Of a stretch of DNA of 33,302 nucleotides, positions 8,294 through 17,272 are shown in pieces; position 1 is the first letter of the stretch, and each line of letters opens with the position of its first letter. A model generated the notes under the pieces. That model was given only the letters and a program-made list of their open reading frames with translations. It did no database searches and was not told the DNA's origin. Made by a program: the position numbers and the translations under genes. Source of the stretch: a virus; the IMG/VR virus record IMGVR_UViG_3300042898_002578, positions 1 through 33,302 of that record. One strand, written 5' to 3'.

Positions 8294-9217
8294 TTAAAAA
8301 CTCACTAAACCTTCGCCAGCAGTAAAGCTTGTAATTTTAAATCCTCCGCTGGTTGTAGTTGATGCAGTCAAACCAGCTCCAATACCTAAAGTTACGGTGT
8401 CAGGGTATTTCAGAATTACAATACCAGAACCACCAGCAGCGCCGTTTCCAAGGTTTCCCCAGGGGCCACCACCACCACCACCACCCGTGTTTACAGTTCC
8501 AGCTACAGCGTTATTGCTTGATGAACCAGTTGCACCAGCTCCTCCGCCACCAGTTCCACCAACTCCACCAGCAGAGCCACCTCCACCGCCAGCACGAGTT
8601 ACGGATGTACCAGTAATGCTGTTTGCTAACCCCGCCCCACCATTTACACCAGTAGAGGCAGCACCAGCCCCACCTCCTCCACCGTTAAGAACCCTGTTTG
8701 TATTGGCTCCACCGCCAGCACTTCCCTGACCAGTTATACCAGTAGTAAAAAGGCCTATACCTTGACCAGCATTTGCGGTTCCACCGCCTGAGCCACCACT
8801 TTTCCCGACTCCATTAGACTCACCAGAACCACCACCGCCACCACCGATTGAGGTAATAGTTGCAAAAGAACTGTCACCTCCATTACCGCCTTGGTTAGGT
8901 AAAACTCCAGCAATACCACCAGCACCAACTTTTAAATTCCAAGTTCCAAAAGGTAGGGTTATTGGGCTTTCTGCGGCAGCACCTCCACCTGATGTTCCAA
9001 CAGATGTTCTATAACCACCAGCTCCACCGCCAGCACCAAGGTCCCCAATGCTAGGGCTTTCACCACAGCCACCTCCGCCACCACCAGCAATTATAAGAAA
9101 ATCAAAGTTAACGGTAAATATTCCAATGTCCCAAGCAGCACCATTGTAAGTCCATGATTTGCCTGAGTAGTTATATACCTGTCCAGTAGTAGGTCCAGTT
9201 GGAAAATCTATTGGCAT
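8294..9217 (-). CDS. Glycine-rich tail fibre protein (single module)
   Basis: A 307-aa paralogue of the 312-aa fibre. The N-terminal anchor is MPIDFPTGPTTGQVYNYSG then KSWTYNGAAWD. The glycine-rich module spans about 39-273 (FLIIAGGGGGG to GGSGIVILKYP). The C-terminal motif IGAGLTASTTTSGGFK matches the linker of the 790-aa protein. Poly-Gly tracts of five to eight residues are encoded by GGT/GGA/GGC runs. The start codon overlaps the stop of the 69-aa gene by one base, repeating the small-helical plus Gly-rich gene pair seen at 7401-6269. Probably a receptor-binding fibre; the exact ligand cannot be told from sequence. Confidence 0.8.
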   Translation of the reverse strand: MPIDFPTGPTTGQVYNYSGKSWTYNGAAWDIGIFTVNFDFLIIAGGGGGGCGESPSIGDLGAGGGAGGYRTSVGTSGGGAAAESPITLPFGTWNLKVGAGGIAGVLPNQGGNGGDSSFATITSIGGGGGGSGESNGVGKSGGSGGGTANAGQGIGLFTTGITGQGSAGGGANTNRVLNGGGGGAGAASTGVNGGAGLANSITGTSVTRAGGGGGSAGGVGGTGGGGAGATGSSSNNAVAGTVNTGGGGGGGPWGNLGNGAAGGSGIVILKYPDTVTLGIGAGLTASTTTSGGFKITSFTAGEGLVSF

Positions 9218-9426
9218 TATAGAGCCGCAATTTCTTCTTCGGTTAGACCGAGTGCTGCAAGTTTAGCAAGTGCAGAAGCTCTTGCGGAGTCTTTAGAGGT
9301 TTTTAGTACTTCTTGGGCATCTATTTCCGACTGGTCTATTCTTCTTTGTTCTAAAAACTCTTCAAGCTCTAAACCTTGTAGTTCTATCTTTTCGCTGTTT
9401 CTACCTACATAAATTTTTTCAGTCAT
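9217..9426 (-). CDS. Small helical fibre-associated protein (copy 1)
   Basis: A 69-aa acidic helical protein (MTEKIYVGRNSEKIELQGLE at the start) ending in SALAKLAALGLTEEEIAAL, the same 19 residues as the 64-aa protein at 7207-7401. I chose the ATG at 9426: it has AGGGA six bases upstream and lies one base after the stop of the collagen fibre gene. A longer frame starts with TTG at 9444 inside that gene and has no better signal. The next gene overlaps by one base. Function unknown; a fibre chaperone or linker is suggested by the repeated pairing with Gly-rich fibres. Confidence 0.7.
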   Translation of the reverse strand: MTEKIYVGRNSEKIELQGLELEEFLEQRRIDQSEIDAQEVLKTSKDSARASALAKLAALGLTEEEIAAL

Positions 9427-9427
9427 T

Positions 9428-12400
9428 TTAGTCCCTATATCCAAAGACTTGCACTTTGCCAGTCATAGTTCCAGTATTAACAAGAAGTGTAAAACCATCA
9501 TAAGATTCGGAAGTAGTGTGACGCATGATTCCATTTCCTATAAATGGGCCAGTTGCGTCTGTTGAAATTGAGTGCATCGTCATCTCTGTAGGAATGAGAA
9601 CTTGTGGTTCAAAAATGTCATAAGTACCGTGCCCACGAACAGAAGCTGCAATAAGATTTATCGTGGCAAAAGTTCCTGGGTTTCCAGAGGTAGCTGTGAT
9701 AGCTGTGCCGTTTGTCCTCATGTGATAAAGAACGTTAAAATAATTTGTTATCGCATCAACTGTTGCTTTGGTCAATCTTAAGTTCAACTGTGCGCCTGCA
9801 CTCGGAGTGACCTCTGTAATTATTCGATAGTTTTCATAAGCGGATGTAAAAACATTGTTAAAAGATTGTGAAGCGACTCCAGTAAAAGTTTGTGTAGTTA
9901 TGTGAACTAAGCCTGGTGGTGCAACCCATTGAGTTGCATAATCACCAGAAGTTGATTTAGCTAGTACCTGACCAGCGGCTCCACCGCTTGGAACTCCTCG
10001 ACCAGAAATTGATGTCCAAAAACCGTCGTAGTAAACGTAGGCGTTACCATTCTCGGTGTGATACCAGATTGCACTTGTGTCAGCTGGGCCAGTTGCAGAA
10101 TAAATTACTGCATTTTCCCAAGCTGTTTCGTAGTCTGTGCTAGATGTCTTTTTAAGAACCTGACCATCTGTACCGCCAGCAGGCACGGGGACGTCTGGCT
10201 CTTCATCAGTATCAAGCCACACAACACTTGTATTTGTCGGGGCTGAAGTAGAGGCAAAAATACCAGCTGGTCCAGTAGGTCCAGCAATTCCAGGGTTTAG
10301 GTCAACCCAAGTGCTATCGTAACGAATATATGTTCTACCCTCGGCAGAGTTAAACCAAACATCACCTTCTACAGGAGACGCTGGACCTGTAGCAGAAACT
10401 TCATAAACACCGTCTGCACCTGTAGCACCTGTTGGTCCTGTTGCACCTGTGGGGCCTGTAACTGTAGACGCTGCACCAGTTGCACCTGTAGGACCAGTTG
10501 AACCTGTTGGCCCAGTCTCTCCTAAGTTTCCTTGGATACCCTGAGGTCCTGAAGGTCCTTGCGCACCAGTGTGACCAGTTGGACCCGTGACACCTTGAGG
10601 ACCTGTTTCACCCTGTGGTCCTGTAGGTCCTTGAATACCTTGCGCACCTGTAGGGCCTGTTGGTCCAGTTACAGTTGAGGCTGCTCCAGTAGAGCCTGTC
10701 GGTCCTGTGACACCCTGAATACCTTGGGGACCAGTCTCACCTTGAGCACCTGTAGGACCTGTAACACCTTGGATTCCTTGTGCTCCTGTTGGACCAGTCA
10801 CACCCTGAATACCCTGAGCTCCAGTAGAGCCTGTTGGTCCAGTTTCGCCTTGAGGTCCACTTACGCCTTGGATACCTTGTGGTCCAGTTGGTCCTAGGTT
10901 TCCTTGAGGACCAGTAGGACCTGTAGCGCCAGTTGCACCATCAATACCATTTGTTCCGTTAGAACCAGCTGCTCCCGTAGGGCCAGTGGGTCCCGTAACT
11001 GTAGAGGCTGCGCCTGTAGCTCCTGTAGGGCCAGTGACAGTAGAGTCAGCTCCAGTAGGTCCAGTAGGTCCAGTAGGTCCAGTAGGTCCAGTAGAGCCAG
11101 TAGAGCCAGTAGGTCCAGTAGCACCTGCTGTACCAGTAGGGCCAGTTGGTCCAGTGTCACCAATATCTCCAGTTCTCTGGAAGGTGATATAGAACTCTTC
11201 TGTGTCGGCTGGAGTGAAACTGTTGCCGCTGACGAAGGCGATAGGAACATTGAAGTGGTCAGAGTCGTGCGTGTGCGAGCCTGTGATGCTATAGAAAGCA
11301 AACTCATTCGTGTCAGACTTCTTAGTTAGTTTGAACGTACCCTTAATTTGCGAAGTCGAGTCGTCAATTGTTTGTAGGAAGTTGAAGATGTTTACAGAAT
11401 CAGCATCGATAAAGGCAATGTAAAGAACAGTAGCGGAAGCGGGAGTTGCGTTGTTGAGCCTAAAGATTCCGTTGCCAATAGTCGCTGGGTCGGTTGTGCC
11501 GTCATCAAAGATGTAGTCGAATGTCGCTCCACCAAATTCACCAGCAGGACCAGTTGCTCCAGTCGCACCAGTGGGTCCAGTTACAGTGCTTGCTGCACCA
11601 GTGGAACCTGTAGCACCAGTCGGGCCTTGTGCACCAGTTGGGCCTGTCGCTCCTTGAGAACCAGTTGGCCCAAGCTGAGTGTACATAACCTGCACTGCGG
11701 TAAGAATGATTGAAGGGATTGCTGGATAAACTGGCGAAGTTCCAGCAGGTAAAGCCTCAACCATAAGTTGTGTGCTATCCCCAGCCCAATAAATTTGAAC
11801 GTAATCATTTGCCGCAGCGGTAGCAACATAATTTATTGTGATAACTTGACGGCTAGGGTTTCCTGAACCCTTACGCTGAGGCATATCAATTTCGGTTGAA
11901 GAATCAGGATAATCAACCCCATTTTTCTTTACCCAAAAAATTGCTTTCTGCACAGAGTTGGCAAGGTTTGTTATTTGAATAGAAAATGTAAGACTATAAG
12001 TTCCAGCATAAGCAAAAGTAACTTCATCACCGTTTTGGATGCTCACGCCGTTTGATTCCGCCGTAGTTCCAATTGCAATAACTTGAGCTGCAGAAGTAGA
12101 AACAAGTTGCTGGTCAGTCATGTCATAGAACGAGCCGTAGTAGCCTAGAGCACCACCTGCCCCAGTTTCACCAGTAGAACCAGTAGAACCAGTTGGACCA
12201 GTTGCACCAGTAGCTCCTGTAGGTCCAGTGACGGTAGAGGCGGCTCCAGTAGGTCCTGTTGGGCCAGTATTGCCGATAGAACCAATGTCCCCAGTAGGAC
12301 CAGTTACTCCCTGGATGCCTTGAACACCTTGGATTCCTTGAGGTCCAGTAGGACCAATGTTTCCTTGAGAGCCTGTTGCTCCCGTAGGGCCTGTGGCTCC

Positions 12401-13135
12401 CGTAGCACCAGTCAAACCTGTTGGTCCTGTTACTGTAGAAGCTGCTCCCGTAGGGCCTGTAGGGCCTGTAGCACCTGTCGGACCTGTTACCGTAGAAGCT
12501 GCACCAGTGGCTCCAGTAGGACCTGTAGCGCCCGTAGGGCCTGTTACAGTACTGGCTGCTCCAGTAGCTCCAGTAAGTCCTGTAGGGCCTGTAGGACCAG
12601 TTACAGTGCTATTAGCTCCAGTTGGACCAGTTGGTCCACCTTCACCCTCAAACCCTTGAATACCTTGAGCACCTTGTGGTCCAACCGCACCCTGAGGTCC
12701 TGTTGGTCCAGTGACTGTAGATGCCGCGCCTGTAGCTCCAGATGGTCCTGTTGGCCCTGTTACAGTTGAGGCTGCTCCTGTAGGACCAGTTGGACCAGTT
12801 ACAGTAGAGGCCGCTCCTGTAGGTCCAGTTGAACCAGTTGGGCCAGTAACACCTGTAGGACCTGTAGCACCAGTTGGTCCAGTTACAGTCGAAGCTGCAC
12901 CACTAGGTCCAGTAGCACCTGTAGGACCAATAGCCCCAGTGGGTCCAGTAGCTCCACGTTGTCCAGGAACTCCTGGAAGCAAAGCAATGTCTAGCTCAGG
13001 TTGGGCTTGGTCGTTAGGTATTAGTACTGTATCAAATCCTGGAAAAGGCGCACCAAACTCAACTTCTCCAGCAGGATTTTGTAGTAAGCTTGTGTCTACT
13101 TCAGGATACTTTGGGGCCTCGGGGTTAATCGGCAT
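9428..13135 (-). CDS. Collagen-like tail fibre with three globular domains
   Basis: A 1235-aa fibre. Residues 1-56 form a Pro-rich anchor ([20 protein letters not shown]). Collagen-like G-X-Y tracts cover about 58-327, 488-533 and 656-909, mostly [10 protein letters not shown]. They are interrupted more than ten times by a fixed kink, [10 protein letters not shown] (NSTV and DSTV variants). Globular domain 1 (328-487, [36 protein letters not shown]) resembles a C1q/TNF-like trimer head. Domain 2 (534-655) holds a beta domain with [11 protein letters not shown]. The C-terminal tip (910-1235) has repeated [17 protein letters not shown] and [18 protein letters not shown] motifs and ends VQVFGYRD. 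The tip is shared with the 284-aa protein. Collagen tracts of phage fibres form trimeric rods without hydroxyproline. It follows the adaptor gene with a one-base overlap, so it is probably a major side or tail fibre. Confidence 0.85.
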   Translation of the reverse strand: MPINPEAPKYPEVDTSLLQNPAGEVEFGAPFPGFDTVLIPNDQAQPELDIALLPGVPGQRGATGPTGAIGPTGATGPSGAASTVTGPTGATGPTGVTGPTGSTGPTGAASTVTGPTGPTGAASTVTGPTGPSGATGAASTVTGPTGPQGAVGPQGAQGIQGFEGEGGPTGPTGANSTVTGPTGPTGLTGATGAASTVTGPTGATGPTGATGAASTVTGPTGATGPTGPTGAASTVTGPTGLTGATGATGPTGATGSQGNIGPTGPQGIQGVQGIQGVTGPTGDIGSIGNTGPTGPTGAASTVTGPTGATGATGPTGSTGSTGETGAGGALGYYGSFYDMTDQQLVSTSAAQVIAIGTTAESNGVSIQNGDEVTFAYAGTYSLTFSIQITNLANSVQKAIFWVKKNGVDYPDSSTEIDMPQRKGSGNPSRQVITINYVATAAANDYVQIYWAGDSTQLMVEALPAGTSPVYPAIPSIILTAVQVMYTQLGPTGSQGATGPTGAQGPTGATGSTGAASTVTGPTGATGATGPAGEFGGATFDYIFDDGTTDPATIGNGIFRLNNATPASATVLYIAFIDADSVNIFNFLQTIDDSTSQIKGTFKLTKKSDTNEFAFYSITGSHTHDSDHFNVPIAFVSGNSFTPADTEEFYITFQRTGDIGDTGPTGPTGTAGATGPTGSTGSTGPTGPTGPTGPTGADSTVTGPTGATGAASTVTGPTGPTGAAGSNGTNGIDGATGATGPTGPQGNLGPTGPQGIQGVSGPQGETGPTGSTGAQGIQGVTGPTGAQGIQGVTGPTGAQGETGPQGIQGVTGPTGSTGAASTVTGPTGPTGAQGIQGPTGPQGETGPQGVTGPTGHTGAQGPSGPQGIQGNLGETGPTGSTGPTGATGAASTVTGPTGATGPTGATGADGVYEVSATGPASPVEGDVWFNSAEGRTYIRYDSTWVDLNPGIAGPTGPAGIFASTSAPTNTSVVWLDTDEEPDVPVPAGGTDGQVLKKTSSTDYETAWENAVIYSATGPADTSAIWYHTENGNAYVYYDGFWTSISGRGVPSGGAAGQVLAKSTSGDYATQWVAPPGLVHITTQTFTGVASQSFNNVFTSAYENYRIITEVTPSAGAQLNLRLTKATVDAITNYFNVLYHMRTNGTAITATSGNPGTFATINLIAASVRGHGTYDIFEPQVLIPTEMTMHSISTDATGPFIGNGIMRHTTSESYDGFTLLVNTGTMTGKVQVFGYRD
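11052..11114 (-). repeat. Nine-base in-frame tandem repeat in the collagen tract
   Basis: Seven consecutive 9-bp units on the plus strand. Four are identical (CCAGTAGGT), two carry a variant (CCAGTAGAG) and one returns to the first form. They encode [19 protein letters not shown]-type repeats on the minus strand (about residues 675-695). Gain or loss of a unit keeps the frame and changes rod length by three residues. Elsewhere in the gene the codons for the same amino acids vary more, so this stretch is the most uniform. Confidence 0.85.
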
Positions 13136-14625
13136 TAAAGAATTGCCTCGCTACGACGCTGTACGAAGAAGTTGCCTCCAAGAACCTCCGTATGCTCATT
13201 CGTTAAGGGGTCAACAGTAGCAATCTGCCAATAAGTTCGGTTGGCAAGAAATCTAGTTTGGTCTTCGTTGAGGCTAACCTGAGCAATGTATGTTCCATTA
13301 AAGTTGTCAATTACATTGAGCGCAAAATTATGTATTGCAATCGGTGAGCCACGTTGAGGAAGAACCCTGGCGACTACTCCGTTTCCAATACGTGTTGCAG
13401 TTCCCGCAGAAACAAAAGCCGCAGTTGTAGTTCCTGAGACCTTAAACGTACTGGAGGTGACTGCTGTAACATAGCCACCAACCAAGTTGTATCCTGAGGG
13501 GGATACTCCGCTAATTGAAACTCGGTCTCCTACAGCAAACTTGTTATTTGCAGTGTAAGTAATGGTGGCCCCAGTACCTGTAGCTCCAGTAATTGCTGCA
13601 GTCTTATCCGCAATGCCGCCTGAAACGTATGTTCCAGTAACTGCGCTTGCTACCGTAAATGTGGTGGAGTTAGCTGCCGTAACAACTGCGTTTGTTAAGT
13701 TGTAAGCTGTAGGAGTGACTCCAGTGATTGTTACTGGTTGACCAACAACATAGTTGTTTGACGCCGTATAAACAACCGCTGTTCCTGAACCAACAACGTT
13801 GGTAATTGTAGCGGACAAGTAAACGCTGGCGGTAAAGGTAATTGCTTTGTAGTAATCCAAAGCTTGATAAGCAATAAGCTCGTCTGATTGCGTAGGCCAA
13901 GCAAGTTTAGAATCACCATAAGCAGGAAGAGGAATGTTGACTCTCTGAGGGTAAGACCTGTCATCAACTTCCATGGGCTTGTAAATAGGAACGTAGCGGT
14001 TAGTTGTCTTAGAGATTCGTCTTAGAGTAAATACATCAATACTGTATAGACCAATACCTAGATGCGCACATAGCTCAGAATACTGAGCTTTTCTAGTATT
14101 CATCATGTCTAGTAGCTGGCGGTAACGCTCAGAACGAGGAATTGTAACACCGTCTGGTGCGAAGATGTTGATGTCAAAAGAGGCATCTGTAGCAAGAGTG
14201 TATAGCGCCAAAGCTGTTGCGTAAACTACAACAGGATATTCATCAATAAAAGGAAGGGTCTCAATAGTAATTGCGCGACCTAAAGAGTCTGTGTGCTTTG
14301 CCGAATGCAAAGAAACGGCATTTTGAATTACTTGTGTAAGTTCGGCCCCAGTAAAGTATCTAAAGTAAGTTCCGCTTACAGTGAACTCAGCACCGTCTGC
14401 AGGAAGAACGTCAGTGACTAAAACTCCAGAAGATTCTTCAATAGAGCACGCACTAGATATGTCTATGTTATTTTTGTAAACTACAACTGTAGTAGAGTCT
14501 AATGGTGAGTAATGTAGCTTAAACCTATTAGAGGTTCCATCAGCCATAAACTGGGTTACAAATGACTTACCTATGTCTCCAAGTTCTACACGAACTCTAG
14601 CAACTAGATTGGATACTTCAGCCAT
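13135..14625 (-). CDS. Head-tail adaptor or neck protein candidate with two inserted beta repeats
   Basis: A 496-aa protein. Residues 1-25 ([19 protein letters not shown]) and the helical region about 95-190 ([49 protein letters not shown]) resemble gp6-type head-tail connector proteins. The C-terminal part (262-270 and 416-496) has a split beta domain reading FTASVYL, then [15 protein letters not shown] and [31 protein letters not shown], like phage baseplate or fibre base folds. Between the halves are two tandem repeats (about 272-339 and 343-412) of a phage-typical unit: T(A/I)VYTAxNxxxVGxxVxIxGVxPxxYNL, then VTAxxSxTFxV. It lies directly downstream of the capsid genes and upstream of the collagen fibre, which it may anchor. 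The name is tentative. Confidence 0.65.
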   Translation of the reverse strand: MAEVSNLVARVRVELGDIGKSFVTQFMADGTSNRFKLHYSPLDSTTVVVYKNNIDISSACSIEESSGVLVTDVLPADGAEFTVSGTYFRYFTGAELTQVIQNAVSLHSAKHTDSLGRAITIETLPFIDEYPVVVYATALALYTLATDASFDINIFAPDGVTIPRSERYRQLLDMMNTRKAQYSELCAHLGIGLYSIDVFTLRRISKTTNRYVPIYKPMEVDDRSYPQRVNIPLPAYGDSKLAWPTQSDELIAYQALDYYKAITFTASVYLSATITNVVGSGTAVVYTASNNYVVGQPVTITGVTPTAYNLTNAVVTAANSTTFTVASAVTGTYVSGGIADKTAAITGATGTGATITYTANNKFAVGDRVSISGVSPSGYNLVGGYVTAVTSSTFKVSGTTTAAFVSAGTATRIGNGVVARVLPQRGSPIAIHNFALNVIDNFNGTYIAQVSLNEDQTRFLANRTYWQIATVDPLTNEHTEVLGGNFFVQRRSEAIL

Positions 14626-14694
14626 GGTACCTCCGAAAATTTGTATGTATTTATGGTCTCGTAAATTCAGTTAAAATACAGCGCAAACATGAAA

Positions 14695-14736
14695 GTCCGC
14701 CCTGCTGGTGAGGAGGGCGGGACCAGCAGGACGGAC
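14695..14736 (-). terminator. Intergenic hairpin between the 122-aa and 496-aa genes
   Basis: A 15-bp stem (14695-14709 with 14722-14736) and a 12-nt loop. In minus-strand RNA all 15 positions pair, one as G.U. In plus-strand RNA the same position is a C.A mismatch, so the hairpin is built for minus transcripts. Only a short UUU follows, so it may be a partial terminator or a 3-prime end stabiliser after the small head protein gene. Confidence 0.7.
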
Positions 14737-14751
14737 AGCTTTTAAAGTAGC

Positions 14752-15120
14752 TTAGTTAAGCCACAAGTAACCTAGTCGCTGAAGGTACTCAGCTAGGTCA
14801 CGTGGAACGGAGTACTTAACACCTTGTTTAAAGGTGAAAGAGTTTCCGACTCCATAAGTCATGTCATCAATGTCAGTGTTGACTCTAATGATTACTTTCT
14901 CATCATTAACAGAAACTCCGACCTCTTCAATCTCATCGATTAGAAGTGGTGCGTCTGGCTTCTGTGGGTCAAACACGTCATTAGCAAGAGATACTTCCTC
15001 TGCCTGACGAGAAAGAGAAATCTCTTCCTTGCGAGCTGCTAGCTCTGTTGCGTTGCGGCGGGCTGCATCTTCTGCTGCCTTGCCTGTTGCGTCCATTGGA
15101 CTTGTTGGTTTATTTGCCAC
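14752..15120 (-). CDS. Small head-associated protein
   Basis: A 122-aa protein encoded right after the major capsid gene. Residues 1-50 are charged and helical (AARRNATELAARKEEISLS). The second half is beta-rich (VGVSVNDEKVIIRVNTDIDDMTYG) and ends VPRDLAEYLQRLGYLWLN. Short capsid-adjacent proteins of phages often end in such a VPxxLAExLxxLGYxW motif. Decoration or neck roles have been proposed for such genes, but I cannot pick one. The start is GTG, supported by AGGAG about 9 nt upstream. It is flanked by strong hairpins on both sides, suggesting an independently stabilised transcript segment. Confidence 0.7.
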   Translation of the reverse strand: MANKPTSPMDATGKAAEDAARRNATELAARKEEISLSRQAEEVSLANDVFDPQKPDAPLLIDEIEEVGVSVNDEKVIIRVNTDIDDMTYGVGNSFTFKQGVKYSVPRDLAEYLQRLGYLWLN

Positions 15121-15153
15121 GATATTTTTCTCCTAGATAGATTTGTTTGTGTT

Positions 15154-15179
15154 GGGGGACGGAGCGAACTCCGCCCCCC
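15154..15179 (-). terminator. UUCG-capped hairpin after the major capsid gene
   Basis: An 11-bp G/C-rich stem with the four-base loop UUCG in minus-strand RNA (GGGGGGCGGAG / CUCCGUCCCCC). One G.U pair in minus RNA corresponds to a G.A or C.A mismatch in the other strand. The loop is the very stable UNCG type closed by G-C here. There is no U-tract, so mRNA protection or partial attenuation fits better than full termination. Confidence 0.7.
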
Positions 15180-15197
15180 TCGACGTGGTTTTGGCTG

Positions 15198-16328
15198 TTA
15201 AGCGGTGTATACCTTAACGATAGCCTGGTCTGTGATGATACCTAGACCCCAGATAGCGTACCATGCTAGTGCGTGCTCGCGACCGAAGTCTAGAACACCA
15301 CCATCACGGAGCTCAACTGGAAGCGAGATAGCGTGACCAAATGCGTTGTCACCAATCATGATTGATTCGTAGACATCAGTTGCAGTAGTACCAGTGGTAG
15401 CTACAGCACCCGATACAGCTGGGTTTCCACCAGCACCAGGGTTGGTGTTAGCGGTTACTGGAACAACAGCCTGGTTAGCAGGAGCACCGACGGACTGTGA
15501 GTACGCGGTAGCTGCTGCGGTAGCAATGTTGGTTCCAGATGCCAGTAGGTTAACCTGAGTGGTCTCGATGAAGACTACGTCGTATAGACGACCAATCTCA
15601 CCAAGCATGAAGTTACCTGGAGCAGCGTACTTGGTTACTTCGATGAACTCTGGGTTCGAGCGAAGGTCACGAGACTGCTTTGGGTGGATGAACTGAACGT
15701 AGGTCTCACCAATGCGAGGGATGTTCTTACCAGCAAGGGTAAGAGCTGCATCCTTGATTGCACCAGTAGTCAGCTTGTGAGCAGCAGTTACGCCTGCAAG
15801 GTTAGCTGCCTTGGAACCTTCGTCATAGTTGGTGAAGGCACCGCCAGTGATTCCTGAGCGGTCGTAACCAAACACTGCAGAGGTAGCAGCACCAAGGGTG
15901 TTGCGAGCCTGTAGGTCTAGGTACTGTGCCATGTGACGACCAAGTAGACGTGAAGCAGAAGCCATGATGTCGTCGAATGAGGCGTTAAGTAGTAGCTCAG
16001 AAACAGCTACTGCATAACCGTGCTCAGCAACGGTGATAGCAATCTGCTCTGCAGTCAACGCAGAGGTGGTCATACGGACACCTTCGGTAAGTGGAGTTGG
16101 GTCCACTGCGAAGTTCTTGTAACGAAGGAAGTTAACACGAAGACCAGGTGCGACACCTAGTTCAGTCTTCTTAACTGCAAACTGCTCAAAGCGAAGAATA
16201 GGCATCGCCTGGAACAGAATTTCCTTCGACCAGATGGTTTGAATAGCCTGTGATAGTTGGCTATTTGAACCTGAATATGCGGTTGGGGCTCCAGCGAGCT
16301 GGCCCGAACCTGTAATAGCTGATGCCAT
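15198..16328 (-). CDS. Major capsid protein, N4-gp56-like family
   Basis: A 376-aa protein matching the N4-gp56-type major capsid proteins. The N-terminus reads SQLSQAIQTIWSKEILFQAMP. It is followed by LRVNFLRYKNFAVDPTPLTEG (E-loop region) and ITVAEHGYAVAVSELLL, where the hallmark tolerance for AxxxxYG is visible. Later come YVQFIHPKQSRDLRSNPEFIEVTKYA and GEIGRLYDVVFIETTQVN. Near the end are IMIGDNAFGHAISLP and the C-terminal IWGLGIITDQAIVKVYTA. An Ala/Thr/Asn-rich insertion at about 283-327 (AATAYSQSVGAPANQAVVPV onward) could form a surface-exposed loop. The ribosome binding site AAAGGAA precedes the ATG. Codon use here is cleaner (GC-ending) than in the small genes, as expected for high expression. 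Position after the scaffold and portal genes agrees. Confidence 0.9.
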   Translation of the reverse strand: MASAITGSGQLAGAPTAYSGSNSQLSQAIQTIWSKEILFQAMPILRFEQFAVKKTELGVAPGLRVNFLRYKNFAVDPTPLTEGVRMTTSALTAEQIAITVAEHGYAVAVSELLLNASFDDIMASASRLLGRHMAQYLDLQARNTLGAATSAVFGYDRSGITGGAFTNYDEGSKAANLAGVTAAHKLTTGAIKDAALTLAGKNIPRIGETYVQFIHPKQSRDLRSNPEFIEVTKYAAPGNFMLGEIGRLYDVVFIETTQVNLLASGTNIATAAATAYSQSVGAPANQAVVPVTANTNPGAGGNPAVSGAVATTGTTATDVYESIMIGDNAFGHAISLPVELRDGGVLDFGREHALAWYAIWGLGIITDQAIVKVYTA

Positions 16329-16362
16329 TATTTAGTTCCTTTCGGTCGGTTAGGTTAGGTTA

Positions 16363-17136
16363 TTACCCGAACAATCCCTGTCCACGGTTATTGCTTGCAT
16401 TGCCAAGTAGCTTGGCTCTATTCTTCGCATAGTCTGTAATAGACATATTCCTGAGGTCATCAGGAGAGTACGAACGTTGCTCCGAGTCATTGTCGAGGGG
16501 TCCAGAGGCAGGGGCCGTAATTCGGCTTCCTACCATTTCCTTGCGAGTCTGTTGCGACGCTGTCGCCACGGAATCGAAGATTTTGGCAGATTTGTCTTTA
16601 AGACCATTGATGCTCTGCTCGATTTCATCTTTGGAATTTCCCTGAATCAGGTCAATCAATTCAGGAATAATGCTTTCACGTTCCTGCTCTAGTCGCTGCT
16701 GACGGTATGTCTGCAACTCCTGGAACTCACGCTCACGGTCAAGAAGTGCAAAAGCTTTTTCTCGTTCTGCACGTTCTGCCTCAATTTGAGACTGGAACTC
16801 CTGCTCCTTCTTAGCAAGAAGCTCTTTGAAACCTAATTCGGCTTCGTCTTGCTTCTTCTTTTCTGCAGCAGCTTCTGCTTCACGGACTGCACGGGCAGCT
16901 TTACGCTCAGCTTCTTTTGATTCACGTTCAGACTCTTTCTGCTTTAGCAGATTAAGTTCTTCTTTTAGCTTGTCTACTACAGGGTATAGCTTCTCTTTTT
17001 CCTGTGCACGTGCCTTAGCGATATCCTCGTTAGTGTACTTAGCAGCAGGTGTAGTTGATGCTTCTGCAGCAGCTTCGTTAAAAGCTTCTGTTGAACCAGT
17101 TTCGGTTGCGTCTGCAACCTCTAATTGTTCGTCCAT
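16363..17136 (-). CDS. Capsid scaffolding protein
   Basis: A 257-aa, highly charged coiled coil rich in Glu, Lys, Ala and Gln between portal and major capsid genes, the classic scaffold position. The long helix covers about 35-160 (KEKLYPVVDKLKEELNLLKQ to REREFQELQTYRQQRLEQER). The C-terminus is basic and Ser/Asn-rich (DYAKNRAKLLGNASNNRGQG), the sort of end that binds the inner capsid surface. I chose ATG at 17136 (MDEQLEVADATETG). A frame reaching GTG at 17199 adds 21 residues of unlike composition, including MTRSCGINSEN, with no ribosome binding site. No protease signature is visible. Confidence 0.85.
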   Translation of the reverse strand: MDEQLEVADATETGSTEAFNEAAAEASTTPAAKYTNEDIAKARAQEKEKLYPVVDKLKEELNLLKQKESERESKEAERKAARAVREAEAAAEKKKQDEAELGFKELLAKKEQEFQSQIEAERAEREKAFALLDREREFQELQTYRQQRLEQERESIIPELIDLIQGNSKDEIEQSINGLKDKSAKIFDSVATASQQTRKEMVGSRITAPASGPLDNDSEQRSYSPDDLRNMSITDYAKNRAKLLGNASNNRGQGLFG

Positions 17137-17245
17137 AATGGTTATTCTCTTTTCATTCTCAGGGTCGTTTTCCGAATTAATGCCACATGACCTTGTCACT
17201 TGTTATGAGATAAGTTCAACTTAAAATAGCTGAAATTTCTCACTA

Positions 17246-17267
17246 AACTCTATGATTTCATAGAGTT
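17246..17267 (-). terminator. Hairpin between portal and scaffold genes
   Basis: A perfect 10-bp inverted repeat (AACTCTATGA / TCATAGAGTT) starting 6 nt after the portal stop, with a two-base centre that would open to a small loop. No U-tract follows, so it is a weak terminator at most. It could mark a processing site between the portal and scaffold messages. Confidence 0.55.
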
Positions 17268-17272
17268 AGTCT

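Noticed and set aside
4318-8729. Long plus-strand open frames rich in Pro, Ser or Thr opposite the glycine-rich and collagen genes (for example 6429-6758, 8397-8729)
   Set aside because: They mirror GGN and CCN codon runs on the other strand; no start signals and no domain.
3600-13100. CRISPR or satellite-like array in the fibre genes
   Set aside because: Repeats are in frame, encode Gly-rich or GXY protein and lack unique spacers.
10904-13220. Plus-strand frames with Ser/Arg/Cys or GPVxVEAAPV repeats opposite the collagen gene
   Set aside because: Direct antisense shadows of the repeated GPTG and AASTV codons.
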